Origin: Clitoria ternatea
Lineage: Eukaryota; Streptophyta; Magnoliopsida; Fabales; Fabaceae
Direction of reading: 5' to 3'
NCBI GenBank assembly: GCA_037962975.1
Contig: CM075673.1
Coordinates: 149,502,667-149,566,666 of the forward strand
Length of the DNA: 64,000 nt
This document shows, one piece after another, positions 1 to 13,200 of the stretch; within the stretch, counting starts at the first letter, position 1, and each line of letters opens with the position of its first letter. Both the position numbers and the translations under genes were made by a program. The notes beneath the pieces were generated by a model, which searched no databases, was not told where the DNA came from, and saw only the letters and a list, made by a program, of their open reading frames with translations.

Positions 1-906
1 AGTTTCACCTTAAAAATTGCACAAAAACAAGAGAAAGAGTGGCAAAAGGGTGGTGTTTAAGCAAGCAAAGCCTTCCAATTAATAAAAAGCAAGCAAGGAA
101 AAATTTGAAAACATAATATGAAATTAAAATGAAAGAAAAACTGAATGTAAACAATTACCTATAAGTACTAGAAAATTTTAAAAAAATTATCTAGATAAAA
201 GTCCTAAAGGATCTCTAACAAACTTATAAAGAATGAGCTATAAAATCCACCTAAACTTGAGGTGGGTATAGACAAACTATGGAGCTTGCTAGATACTTAT
301 AACAATGTGAAATAAATGTCCAAGATTCTAACCACTAGACCCAAGCAAATTCAAAGCACAAATGCCTAGACAATATACAAGATACAAGCTCCAAACTAGC
401 ATCCATTCACCTAACAATTAAGGCACACAACAAAGCCACAAACACATGATGGGAATGGTATGACATACAACAAAAACATGGGTACCAAAACTGGAAAATA
501 CCTTTAAAATTCAAAATTTACTCAAACACTATAAGATATTACATGAATTGACCATAAAATGCAAGAAAGGGCATGTAACTTGTAAGACAAGCAACCAAGA
601 ATATGTACAATTGGACTCCAACAAATTTTGCATTCAATTTTCAGCAAACTCAAGATATTTATGCCATATATATGTAAAAGCTATAAGCATGAGAAAGAAT
701 TACAAAATTCAAATCCATGTTGTGTAGAGATCAAACTCAAGAAATGACTAAACCTTGGAAATTTTTTTGCAATTTCAAGCATGGAAGATGGTAACATGAA
801 CCGAAATTATGGAAGTATGATTAACATTCACAAAATTCAAAATTGAGATATGAAAGATAAGAACCAAAAGAATGGAGAAGAAGAGACAAAGACTTTTGAT
901 ACCACT
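1..906 (-). other. Non-coding stretch, probably the 5' internal leader of a minus-strand LTR element
   Basis: No open frame of note. On the minus strand a sequence beginning TGGTATCAAAAG (about 904-893) lies two bases inside a possible LTR end. It resembles the common plant initiator-Met primer binding site TGGTATCAGAGC with a few mismatches. If so, this stretch is untranslated leader just inside a minus-strand retrotransposon whose body lies left of the window. Inference from one degenerate site only. Confidence 0.3.
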
Positions 907-1507
907 TGATGTAGGTAACCTACTTTGATGAAGGGTTGGATTTAGCTCTTCTTTCCTTTACTCTTGGAATCTCCTTGCCATTGATGATTTGTGAAGCTCC
1001 AATGGATGAGTAAAAGTTATAACCAAAACTAGGTGGTGGAGTTTAAGGGAGTTAGGAGGTTGGAAGGTGGTTAAAGCTGGTTAGAGGTTGTTGAGAGGTG
1101 GTTAGGGATGTTTGGAGAAGGAGTATGTACGATTCCTCTATGGAGGAGATAAGCAAAACTACCACTTATGGGAGGTGCCTAAGGATAACGTGATGGTTTG
1201 TAAAACAGACTTAGAAGGGGGCTTGAATAAGTCTGTTCACTTTTTCAAACCAAATTCTTCATTCAGACGAATAAATCTTTTGCATAGCGGATTAAGTAAC
1301 AAACTTGTGTATGCAAAGGAAATAAGCATGAATGTATCAAACTCTTGTAAGAATAAGGATAGAAAGAGCACACAAGAATTTTATACTGGTTCACTTCCAA
1401 CGCAGAAGCCACATTCAATACCTTCAAACTTGAAGGGTTTTTCACTATGTAAAATTGGTCCTTTTACATGAGCTACATAGATCGTGCCCTTGAGTATTAT
1501 TAAGTCT

Positions 1508-1681
1508 AGCCATTCCTGGCTTAAGCACACCACGTGCTTCTAAGTATTCTTGACACCAGCCACTCCTGGCTCAAATTTGAGTATTTTTTTGTAGCACCTA
1601 CTCCTGGGGCAAACCTAAGTATTCTTTCACAAGCTACTCCTAGCTTAAACCCAAATATTCTTTCTAAAGCCTTTTCAGGCT
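1508..1681. repeat. Degenerate array of short hairpin repeats
   Basis: Units of roughly 40-60 bases carry small perfect hairpins: AGCCA-TTCC-TGGCT (1508-1521), AAGCAC-ACCAC-GTGCTT (1523-1539), AGCCA-CTCC-TGGCT (1558-1571), the palindrome CTCAAATTTGAG (1570-1581), AAGCTA-CTCC-TAGCTT (1631-1646) and AGCC-TTTTCA-GGCT (1668-1681). The phrase AAGTATTCTT recurs between them. AGCCA/TGGCT against AGCTA/TAGCT is a paired change. The array lies in the left arm of the old split LTR. Confidence 0.6.
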
Positions 1682-3148
1682 AACACTGTTTCCTAACAGA
1701 TCTCACAGACCTGTACTACAAAGATTGGAGGAAAGATCATAGCAAGATTAACAAGCATTTGACTTAGCTGCGCTAAGTGAAGAGTTTGTACATCAGACTT
1801 GTACAGATGAGAGAGGCTTGTCTTTCTTTAAATGACTTAGTACAAGAAGATATATAAGTAAAGCATGATACATACTAAGTCTGAAAGCTAATCAGAGACA
1901 ATGTGCTCACAAAGGTGATGTGTTGACAAGATGATTGCATGTCTCTGACTTAGATTGCTATGGCTTCTCAAATAGGAGTAGAGTACACATAGCGAGCTTT
2001 CTTTTTTTCTAGGGGCAATTCTCAAATCTCTTTTCTTTTCTATGAGCTTTTACCATTTCTGATTTTCTTGGACTTTTGGCACATAGACGTTTTGTACCTG
2101 TTCATATTTTTCTTTCTTCTCATTCACACGCTTGAGTGTGTCCCTACCTCTTTCTTTTTCTTGTCCCTTTTTTTCGTAGTGTCTCCTTACTTTTCTGTTT
2201 ATGTACCCATCTCTCTTCTCCTTTTTTTTCTTGCTCACTCCCTTCTTTTTTCTGAAGTAAAGGAGAGTTGTTATATATGGGTTTTCCTTGAGCTATGCTA
2301 CTAAAGAAGGAGATAACCGTTGAATGACTATTACGAGAGAATACAACCGTTGAGAGGTGTTTTGCACAATGGAAAAGGGCTCTTGGTTAGAGAGAGTCAT
2401 TCTACATATGAAGCATAAGGCAGAGAGTTTTGAGACTTGTGCATACAGGGGAAAAGTAGGATTAGTATAAGCTTCACCAAAAAGGAAAGTTCCCATTCAG
2501 AATTTTTCTGAAATAATAATGTATAGGTGAAACTTGTAACACCCCTATTTTTATTTTTATATTAAAATTTTGAAGGAATTAAATTATGGTTCTTTAGAAC
2601 TTTTTAATCTACGTATTATTTATGATTTTTTGGAATTTTTTGGAATTTTGGAATTTTTTAATAAAAATAATATTTTTTTAAATAATTTTAAATTCATATA
2701 AGTGACTTAAATTAAAAATATTTATAAGAAAGTGAATTTAAATTATAAGAAAATTTTCTAAAATCCGTTTCAAGTAGACTTATCTAAAAATTATCGGTTT
2801 GAGAAAAATCTTGATTTTTTCCAATCGTTAAAAAATTTGAAACGTATCAATAAATTTTTATTAACAGAAAATTTTAGATTTTTAAAATTTCAACTTTATA
2901 TTACTTATTATAAAATTAGTGAGGACTGATATAATATCGCTAAATTTCAAAAAGGACTCATTTTGAATATTTAAAATATACCGAGTGAAAGGTTACTATT
3001 TGACTTAATAATTTTGCCGACAATTACTATGCAAATCACTGTGCATGTATGAAATTTTCAAAAGATGCACAGTAACCTGGAATAAAAAATTCAAAAATGC
3101 ATAGTATTTTTATATTAAAATAATGGAATACATAGTAAATTTTTTTCC

Positions 3149-3156
3149 TATAAATA
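3149..3156 (+). promoter_or_regulatory. TATA box of Tekay 5' LTR
   Basis: TATAAATA followed by CCGAAGG. The same box with the same flank occurs in the 3' LTR (10850-10857) and in both LTRs of the element at 37541-47383 (38462-38469, 44558-44565), so it is the conserved promoter of this LTR superfamily. Confidence 0.75.
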
Positions 3157-3384
3157 CCGAAGGATTTCTTCTTTAGAATTCACAATTTCAGATTAAGTTT
3201 TCTTAATATAGTAGTGCTAGTGAGATAGTGGTGGAAGTGAGAGAGAGAAGAAAAGTTTTTGGAGAGAAGGTTCTGCCAAAATCCTAAGGTAAGAATACTT
3301 CTCTTTTATATTTTTTGGGTTATTTTCGTATCGTTTTTAGAAATCTATTATTATACTAGAAATAATATTATTTTAAGTTACTAT

Positions 3385-3615
3385 TCTACATAGTAAACAC
3401 TATTTTAATAGTAAATTACTATTTCAATAGTAAATTACTATTCAAATAGTAAATTACTATTTACTGTTACTATTTACTGTTACTATTCACGATTTACTAT
3501 TTACTGTTACTATTCATATTTTACTATTTACTGTTACTATTCACGTTTTACTATTTACTGTTTCTATTCACGATTTATTATTCACTATTCACTATTTACT
3601 ATTCACTATTCACTA
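3385..3615 (+). repeat. TATTCAC/TTTACTGT short-repeat tract in LTR
   Basis: Imperfect repeats built from ACTATTTACTGTTACTATTCACG-like units just downstream of the transcribed leader. The 3' LTR copy (about 11080-11340) has one additional 19-base unit, and the LTRs of the second element carry shorter, diverged versions. Replication slippage explains the length difference. Confidence 0.85.
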
Positions 3616-3914
3616 TTCAAAATTTACCATTTCTGTTTTAAGTAGTAATCTTAATCTTCGTCTTATGCTTATACTGAAATAAGATTGGTATTAATATTTT
3701 TAGAAATCGGAGGCGCAAAGCAAATCCATTTTGGGTAACAATTCAAGGTAAGGGGGAGTGAGATAAGAGTATAATATGAAAAGACATAAGAATAATGGGA
3801 GGAGTCCCCTACTCCTTTTAAATCTGATAATATTATTATTTTAAAATATTAACTTTTTAACTTAAAATTTATAATAAATTTTAAATTAAATATCCGGTTT
3901 AACTAACTCTAACA

Positions 3915-4073
3915 TACCTATGCAAAGACTTGGACCATTATGACCTATATGGACTGGACTATACCTATGCAAGGACTTGGACCATTATGACCCATATGGA
4001 CTAAACTATACCTATGCAAGGACTGGATTATATGGACTTACATATACCTATGCGAGGAATTGACCAAAAGGAC
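3915..4073 (+). repeat. ACCTATGCAAGGACTTGG tandem repeat in LTR
   Basis: Four tandem units of about 40-50 bases, each starting (ATA)CCTATGC(A/G)A(A/G)GA and ending near GGACT. The same array is at about 11635-11793, 39146-39306 and 45296-45456, so it predates the split of the two related element families. Confidence 0.85.
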
Positions 4074-5625
4074 TAAAATTGACTATATTAATAATCATTA
4101 AATTTTGTATTATGATATGTATTAATGATATTTAATTGATTTGATTATGATTTGATTATGATTGATTGATTGATGATATTTAGTTATGATTGATATTGTT
4201 TGATTTTGATTGATGATATTGTAATGTGGAGTTTGAGCATATAGCGAGCATGACGGAAAGCTAAAATTCAGTAAGAATTTCTTACCCTACTCTTTAAATT
4301 TTATTATCTTTTATTTCTTCTTAGAAATTATTTTTATTAACTTTATTTTCAATATTTAGAATAAAAAAATTAGTATTTATTTTAGAAAGAAAATATTTTG
4401 TGAGAATTTATTTAATTAAATCTTGAGTTAAAGAAAAATTTTGTAATTTTAAGTATTTTTGGTTAATAATTATTCTCTTTTAATAAAACAAAATTTTTTG
4501 AAAGAAAATTATTTTATTTTTTCCAACTTAATAACTAAATATATTTGGAAATAATTGAGATTCCTAAATTTGATTTTGTTAAGATTTAATTTGAGAAAGA
4601 TTATGTAAAGTTTTTAGATATTTAAGGCTTAGAAACTCAATTTCAGTGAGATTCGAAAATTGTACCAAATTTATTTCTGTGGGACAGAAATTCAGAGAAA
4701 ATGTACAGTTTATTGAAATGATGTTGTAAACCTTTAAGGGATTTAATAATTGAGTTTCTAAAAGCCTTAACCAACTCAATACGCGAGTAGTTCATGCATC
4801 ATGAATCATTAAAGTGAAATGAAATAATATTGTCTGGGGACGGATTATAGAAACCGAGGATACATTAGAGGAGGCTTAATTACGAGCCTTGGGATGAGAG
4901 GGTGTGAAAGGGTGCTTCAGGGGACCTGGGGTAGCTCCCTAGTGTCGGGTACTTTCACAATAAAAACTTTCTCAATCTGACTAGTCTCTAAGTGTTTCCA
5001 TGCCAGTTGAGCTGTTCATATTATTATTATCCGGACTTATGGAACAGTGTAAACTCCTGGTTGGCCCAGTGCAAATTAAAATTTAAGGGCCCACATATAT
5101 AGGTAAGTTATGATGAAGATATTGCATAACATTCATGCATTCATAATTGATTGTGTATGTGATTGTGATTGATATTATTATGTATTGGTTGTGAAAACCC
5201 TTTGTTGCTTATGTCTTATTCGGAAATATTATATTCTGTTTCTCACTCCTTTCTCCGTGTTTTTGTTTCACATGTTTTAAATTGATGGTTCAGAGGGAAG
5301 GATCGAAGAATATCGGCAGTAAATATAGCACATTCTAGAAAGGGAGCTCGTTATGAATACCGTGGTCCAATGAATAAATAATGTTAATAAGTAACTGCTT
5401 CTGGGCCATGGAGTTTCCTCTCTTTCTTATAATGTTTAATATTTATTTCCGTTGGATGAATGTAAAATTACTTTATAAAGTTTTAATAATATTTATGATG
5501 TATTTCACAAATAATGTATATAATTTATTCCGATAGTTTCTTTTTAACAATCATATCTTTAGTAAAAAAAAAAAATTACGAATTTTTCTAGAATTTATTA
5601 AGGTGTAACAGAGGGTGTTATAAAG

Positions 5626-5637
5626 TGGTATCAGAGC
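5626..5637 (+). other. Primer binding site (initiator-Met tRNA), Tekay
   Basis: TGGTATCAGAGC, three bases after the 5' LTR, is the standard plant site complementary to the 3' end of initiator tRNA-Met. It marks the start of minus-strand DNA synthesis. Confidence 0.95.
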
Positions 5638-5777
5638 AGTTAATCCAATATGCCTGGGGAAAAGGTCTATCTTGCTTTGTTTGTAAACTCTGTATAGGTA
5701 ATAGAAAATAGAATATCTGACTTGGTAGTAACTGTGATTGATGTGACAAATCTTAGTTACTGTGAAACAGGAAACTA

Positions 5778-8700
5778 ATGGCTGGAAACGATCTTGCTGG
5801 AGTTGTAGAACGCTTAATCAATGCAATGGGAGCACGTGAAGGTCAAGGTAACGATGCCTTGAGAAGACTGGACCTATTCGAAAAGCGCAATCCACCTCGT
5901 TTCAAGGGAGGATATAACCCTGATGGAGCACAAATCTGGATTCGAGAGATAGAGAAGATCTTTCGAGCATTACAATGTAATGAAGCTGATAAGGTAGTCT
6001 TCGCTACTTATGCCTTATCTGAGGATGCCGAACATTGGTGGGATAGCACGCGTAGACAATTCGAAGTCAACGACGTGGAGATCACTTGGGATTATTTCAA
6101 GGATATGTTTCTGGAGAAATACTTTCCAGCTGATGTTAAAGAGAAAAGACAATTCGAATTCCTGTCGCTGACCCAAGGAAATATGACCGTTGGAGAGTAC
6201 GCATCCAGGTTTGAAGAGCTATCTCGTTTTCATTCTCATTATAATGATGCTACTAATGAAAGAGATCGGTGTGCAAAGTTTGTAAATGGACTGCGGCCAG
6301 AAATTAAGAAAGCTATACGAATGCAGGAAATCCGTGAATTTTCTGTATTGGTAAATCGCTGCAGGATCTTTGAAGAAGACCATAAGGATAGAATGACCAA
6401 AAGTCGTGAGCCCATTCACAAGGCAGGAGAAATAAGAAGTGGAGGACCTCACCATCACCAAAGAAGAGATTTCAGAAGGAATAAGCCTTACCAAGCACCA
6501 TTTCGCCGGTTTGGAGTAGCATCTGTTCCTAACAGACCCCAAGCTTCAACTGGAAGCTATTACCCAACATCTGCACCAAATTTTAAATGTTTTATCTGTG
6601 GAGGACCCCATTTGAAAAGGGATTGTCCTAAAAACACTTATGTTTGCTTTAAGTGTAACAAACCAGGTCATCACATCAAGGATTGCCCAGAGATGAAGAG
6701 AGAAAACCCTGAAGGTGCAAGTACAAGCATAAATACTCAAGGAGGCGCGCACAGTGCAGTCGGAAGGCCGAAAGCAAAAGGAAAGGTTTTTGCAATCACT
6801 GGAGAAGAAGCATCTCATGCTGATTCCATGGTAGAAGGTAAGTGTATCATTAATAAGATTTCTTTAACTATTATGTATGACTCAGGTGCATCACATTCCT
6901 TTATTGCCAATGACTGTGTAGAAAAACTAAAATTACCTGTGATAGAACTGCCATTTGACTTATCTGTACATACTCCTGGAAACAATCCCATTGTCACTTC
7001 TAAAGCCTGTTGGAAATGCCCTATTGTCATAAATGGTAGGGACTTTAAAGCTAATCTTTTTTGTTTACCCCTTTCTGGCTTAGAAGTTATTATTGGGCTA
7101 GATTGGTTGTCTGACAATCATGTTCTAATAGATTGTCATAATAAAACCATAATGTTTAAAGAACCAGTGAATTTGAATCCTGAGGATTCGAGATTTCTAA
7201 CCGCCAACCAAGTGAGTGCCTCTTTAAAAGGAGGGGCTCAAGGATTCATGCTATTGCTTTCAACGAAAGGAGAGCAAGAATCAAAAATCAAAAATCTGCC
7301 GGTTGTGTGTGAATTTCCTGACGTTTTTCCTGAAGATATCCCTGGTTTACCCCCAGAAAGAGATGTGGAATTTGCCATTGATCTAGTACCTGGAGTTGGA
7401 CCCATTTCAATTGCACCATACCGAATGTCACCTCTAGAATTAGCAGAGTTGAAGAAACAACTTGAAGAGATGATAGAGAAGCAGTTTATACGACCCAGTG
7501 TATCCCCCTGGGGTGCACCAGTGTTATTGGTTAAGAAGAAGGATGGTAGCATGAGGTTGTGTGTAGATTATCGACAACTGAACAAGGTGACAATCAAGAA
7601 CAGATATCCTCTACCAAGGATTGACGACTTGATGGATCAGCTGCGTGGTGCCACGGTGTTCTCCAAAATTGATTTGAGGTCTGGATACCATCAAATAAGG
7701 GTGAAGAAAGAAGATGTATCAAAAACTGCTTTTAGAACACGCTATGGCCATTACGAATATCTAGTAATTCCTTTTGGTGTAACTAATGCACCAGCCGTAT
7801 TCATGGATTACATGAATAGGATTTTTCATCCATATCTAGATAAATTTGTAGTGGTGTTCATTGATGATATATTAGTGTACTCTAAAAGCAGAGAAGAACA
7901 TGTTGAACACTTGAAGGTTGTGTTGGAAATCCTGAAAAAGAAACAACTGTATGCAAAGTTGTCGAAGTGTGAATTCTGGTTGGAAGAAGTAAACTTTTTA
8001 GGACATGTAATTAGTCAAGGAGGAATAGCTGTAGACCCTTCCAAGGTAGAGGCAGTTTTAAAATGGGAGAGACCAACCACGATCACTGAGATTAGAAGTT
8101 TCTTGGGCTTGGCTGGATACTATAGAAGATTCATTGAAGGATTTTCAAAGCTAGGATACCCATTGACCAAGTTAACACGGAAAGGACAACCTTTTGTGTG
8201 GACGACACAATGCGAGAATAATTTCCAAGAGCTGAAAGATCGACTTACTTCTGCGCCAGTGTTAGTACTCCCCGATCCACATCGAAGTTTTGAAGTTTAC
8301 TGTGATGCGTCTAAACAAGGACTAGGAAGTGTACTCATGCAAGACAAGAAGGTTGTAGCCTATGCGTCGCGTCAATTAAGGCAACATGAGATTAACTACC
8401 CTACCCATGACTTAGAGTTAGCCGCTGTAGTTTTTGCCTTAAAGATTTGGAGGCATTATCTATACGGTGCAACATTCGATGTGTTTAGCGATCATAAGAG
8501 TCTCAAGTATTTATTCGACCAAAAGGAGTTAAACATGAGGCAACGGAGATGGATGGAGTTCTTAAAGGACTACGACTTTGAGTTGCAATACCATCCTGGA
8601 AAAGCGAACGTAGTAGCTGATGCTTTAAGTCGAAAGTCTCTACATGCATCCACAATGATGATTAAAGAGTTGGAATTAATAGAGAACTTCAGAGATCTTA

Positions 8701-10190
8701 ACCTAGCAGTAAAGGTTAATGCTAACAGCTACAGATTAGGAGCGTTGCAAGTGACAAGTGAATTCCTGAGACAAGTTTTAGAGGCTCAAAGAGAGGATGA
8801 ATTCCTGCAAGAGAAGAAAGAACTCTTGAAACAAGGAAAAGAAGTCGAGTTCAATGTAAGAAGTGACCAATTGCTAAGGTATAAGGATCGAGTGTGTATC
8901 CCTAATCAAGAGGAGTTGAGGAAAGCAATTCTGGAAGAAGGCCATAAAAGTTATATGAGCATTCATCCTGGAGCTACTAAAATGTATCAAGATTTGAAGA
9001 AGTTATTTTGGTGGCCTGGAATGAAGAAAGCAGTGGCAGAGTACGTGGCTGCATGTCTAATTTGCCAGAAGGTTAAAGTAGAACACCAAAAACCCCCTGG
9101 AATGCTACAATCAATGGAAATACCGGAATGGAAATGGGATGGCATTACCATGGATTTTGTGACTTCTCTACCCAAAACTCCATTAGGACATGATTCGATA
9201 TGGGTAATAGTTGATAGACTAACAAAGTCTGCCCACTTTATTCCCATCAACATTCGTTACTCTATGGAGAAGCTGGCAAAATTATACATCGAGGAGATTG
9301 TGAGATTGCATGGAATTCCTTCAAGTATCATTTCTGATCGGGACCCTCGTTTTACATCACAATTCTGGAAGAGCTTGCACAAGGCTTTGGGAACAAGACT
9401 GCGTCTAAGTTCAGCATATCATCCTCAGACGGATGGACAATCAGAAAGAACAATCCAATCTCTAGAAGACTTGTTACGAGCTTGTGTGTTAGAGCATAAA
9501 GGAAGTTGGAATCAATTCTTACCATATGTGGAGTTTACCTACAACAACAGTTTCCATGCTAGCATTGGCATGGCACCTTTTGAAGCATTATATGGAAGAA
9601 AATGTAGGACCCCGCTATGTTGGTTTGAGACTGGTGAAAACTTGATGCTAGGACCAGAGTTGGTACAACAAACCACGGATAAAATCAAAATAGTTTAGGA
9701 AAAGATGAAGGCAACACAGAGCAAGCAGAAAAGTTACTATGACAAAAGAAGAAAGCCGCTCGAATTTCAAGAAGGCGATCATGTATTCTTGAAAGTCACA
9801 CCTATGACTGGGGTCGGTCGGGCAATGAAATCTCGAAAACTAACTCCTAGATTTATCGGTCCATACCAAATAATTCATAAAGTTAGTCCCCTTGCCTACC
9901 AAATAGCATTACCACCTTTTCTTTCTAATATCCATAATGTTTTTCATGTGTCAAACTTGCGAAAGTATATATCTGATCCTACACATGTTATTGAACCTGA
10001 TGTCATACAAGTTAAAGATAATCTTACATATGATGCACCACCTGTTAGAATAGGTGACAGAAGAATAAAACAATTAAGAGACAAGACAATTCCGCTTGTA
10101 AAGGTTATTTGGAGTGAAACGAGAGGAGAAGATGCTACATGGGAACTAGAAACTGAGATGAAAGAGTCTCATCCTCATTTGTTTTACTGA
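5778..10190 (+). pseudogene. Gag-pol polyprotein of Tekay-type chromovirus, one nonsense codon
   Basis: One reading frame runs from ATG at 5778 to 10190, interrupted only by TAG at 9696-9698. The 1306 residues before the stop contain, in order, a gag capsid domain (about 30-210), two CCHC zinc knuckles (about 270-303), an aspartic protease with DSGAS (about 367), a reverse transcriptase with FIDD (about 694-697), RNase H starting at YCDAS (about 840), and an integrase with an HHCC finger (about 1055-1100) and the D, D, E residues in DFVT, SDRDP and GQSERT. The 161 codons after the stop (9705-10190) hold the integrase C-terminal region and a chromodomain-like segment, as expected for chromoviruses. 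With one stop as the only lesion seen, this copy died recently. Whether read-through occurs cannot be told from sequence. Confidence 0.93.
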
Positions 10191-10197
10191 TTAATGT

Positions 10198-10217
10198 AAA
10201 TTTCGAGGACGAAATTT
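10198..10217 (+). other. Perfect hairpin next to the polypurine tract
   Basis: AAATTTCG-AGGA-CGAAATTT, an 8-bp stem with a 4-base loop, begins eight bases after the stop codon and ends three bases before the polypurine tract. A near-identical hairpin with one mismatched pair occurs at 43592-43611 in the non-autonomous relative. Confidence 0.85.
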
Positions 10218-10220
10218 TCT

Positions 10221-10234
10221 AAGGGGAGTAGAGT
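10221..10234 (+). other. Polypurine tract, Tekay
   Basis: AAGGGGAGTAGAGT directly abuts the TG of the 3' LTR at 10235. It primes plus-strand synthesis. The tract is almost identical at 43617-43629. Confidence 0.85.
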
Positions 10235-13200
10235 TGTAACACCCCTATTTTTATTTTTATATTAAAATTTTGAAGGAATTAAATTATGGTTCTTTAGAAC
10301 TTTTTAATCTACGTATTATTTATGATTTTTTGGAATTTTTTGGAATTTTGGAATTTTTTAATAAAAATAATATTTTTTTTAAATAATTTTAAATTCATAT
10401 AAGTGACTTAAATTAAAAATATTTATAAGAAAGTGAATTTAAATTATAAGAAAATTTTCTAAAATCCGTTTCAAGTAGACTTATCTAAAAATTATCGGTT
10501 TGAGAAAAATCTTGATTTTTTCCAATCGTTAAAAAATTTGAAACGTATCAATAAATTTTTATTAACAGAAAATTTTAGATTTTTAAAATTTTAACTTTAT
10601 ATTACTTATTATAAAATTAGTGAGGACTGATATAATATCGCTAAATTTCAAAAAGGACTCATTTTGAATATTTAAAATATACCGAGTGAAAGGTTACTAT
10701 TTGACTTAATAATTTTGCCGACAATTACTATGCAAATCACTGTGCATGTATAAAATTTTCAAAAGATGCACAGTAACCTGGAATAAAAAATTCAAAAATG
10801 TATAGTACTTTTATATTAAAATAATGGAATGTATAGTAAATTTTTTTCCTATAAATACCGAAGGATTTCTTCTTTAGAATTCACAATTTCAGATTAAGTT
10901 TTCTTAATATAGTAGTGCTAGTGAGATAGTGGTGGAAGTGAGAGAGAGAAGAAAAGTTTTTGGAGAGAAGGTTCTGCCAAAATCCTAAGGTAAGAATACT
11001 TCTCTTTTATATTTTTTGGGTTATTTTCGTATCGTTTTTAGAAATCTATTATTATACTAGAAATAATATTATTTTAAGTTACTATTCTGCATAGTAAACA
11101 CTATTTTAATAGTAAATTACTATTTCAATAGTAAATTACTATTCAAATAGTAAATTACTATTCAAATAGTAAATTACTATTTACTGTTACTATTTACTGT
11201 TACTATTCACGATTTACTATTTACTGTTACTATTCATGTTTTACTATTTACTGTTACTATTCACGTTTTACTATTTACTGTTTCTATTCACGATTTATTA
11301 TTCACTATTCACTATTTACTATTCACTATTCACTATTCAAAATTTACCATTTCTGTTTTAAGTAGTAATCTTAATCTTCGTCTTATGCTTATACTGAAAT
11401 AAGATTGGTATTAATATTTTTAGAAATCGGAGGCGCAAAGCAAATCCATTTTGGGTAACAATTCAAGGTAAGGGGGAGTGAGATAAGAGTATAATATGAA
11501 AAGACATAAGAATAATGGGAGGAGTCCCCTACTCCTTTTAAATCTGATAATATTATTATTTTAAAATATTAACTTTTTAACTTAAAATTTATAATAAATT
11601 TTAAATTAAATATCCGGTTTAACTAACTCTAACATACCTATGCAAAGACTTGGACCATTATGACCTATATGGACTGGACTATACCTATGCAAGGACTTGG
11701 ACCATTATGACCCATATGGACTAAACTATACCTATGCAAGGACTGGATTATATGGACTTACATATACCTATGCGAGGAATTGACCAAAAGGACTAAAATT
11801 GACTATATTAATAATCATTAAATTTTGTATTATGATATGTATTAATGATATTTAATTGATTTGATTATGATTTGATTATGATTGATTGATTGATGATATT
11901 TAGTTATGATTGATATTGTTTGATTTTGATTGATGATATTGTAATGTGGAGTTTGAGCATATAGCGAGCATGACGGAAAGCTAAAATTCAGTAAGAATTT
12001 CTTACCCTACTCTTTAAATTTTATTATCTTTTATTTCTTCTTAGAAATTATTTTTATTAACTTTATTTTCAATATTTAGAATAAAAAAATTAGTATTTAT
12101 TTTAGAAAGAAAATATTTTGTGAGAATTTATTTAATTAAATCTTGAGTTAAAGAAAAATTTTGTAATTTTAAGTATTTTTGGTTAATAATTATTCTCTTT
12201 TAATAAAACAAAATTTTTTGAAAGAAAATTATTTTATTTTTTCCAACTTAATAACTAAATATATTTGGAAATAATTGAGATTCCTAAATTTGATTTTGTT
12301 AAGATTTAATTTGAGAAAGATTATGTAAAGTTTTTAGATATTTAAGGCTTAGAAACTCAATTTCAGTGAGATTCGAAAATTGTACCAAATTTATTTCTGT
12401 GGGACAGAAATTCAGAGAAAATGTACAGTTTATTGAAATGATGTTGTAAACCTTTAAGGGATTTAATAATTGAGTTTCTAAAAGCCTTAACCAACTCAAT
12501 ACGCGAGTAGTTCATGCATCATGAATCATTAAAGTGAAATGAAATAATATTGTCTGGGGACGGATTATAGAAACCGAGGATACATTAGAGGAGGCTTAAT
12601 TACGAGCCTTGGGATGAGAGGGTGTGAAAGGGTGCTTCAGGGGACCTGGGGTAGCTCCCTAGTGTCGGGTACTTTCACAATAAAAACTTTCTCAATCTGA
12701 CTAGTCTCTAAGTGTTTCCATGCCAGTTGAGCTGTTCATATTATTATTATCCGGACTTATGGAACAGTGTAAACTCCTGGTTGGCCCAGTGCAAATTAAA
12801 ATTTAAGGGCCCACATATATAGGTAAGTTATGATGAAGATATTGCATAACATTCATGCATTCATAATTGATTGTGTATGTGATTGTGATTGATATTATTA
12901 TGTATTGGTTGTGAAAACCCTTTGTTGCTTATGTCTTATTCGGAAATATTATATTCTGTTTCTCACTCCTTTCTCCGTGTTTTTGTTTCACATGTTTTAA
13001 ATTGATGGTTCAGAGGGAAGGATCGAAGAATATCGGCAGTAAATATAGCACATTCTAGAAAGGGAGCTCGGTATAAATACCGTGGTCCAATGAATAAATA
13101 ATGTTAATAAGTAACTGCTTCTGGGCCATGGAGTTTCCTCTCTTTCTTATAATGTTTAATATTTATTTCCGTTGGATGAATGTAAAATTACTTTATAAAG

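Larger units (their letters stand above)
2535..5622 (+). repeat. Tekay 5' LTR
   Basis: Bounded by TGTAACACCC and GGGTGTTATA. It holds a TATA box at 3149-3156, a run of short TATTCAC/TTTACTGT repeats at about 3385-3615, four copies of a 40-50 base ACCTATGCAAGGACTTGGAC-type repeat at about 3915-4073, and a GC-richer block near 4840-4975 that is also conserved in the LTRs of the element at 37541-47383. Confidence 0.95.

Noticed and set aside
1112..1471. 119-codon open frame on the plus strand
   Set aside because: It begins at TTG, has no recognisable domain and lies within a decayed LTR.
4579..4779. 66-codon minus-strand frame repeated at 12299-12499
   Set aside because: Identical only because it lies in the two Tekay LTRs, with no sign of coding.
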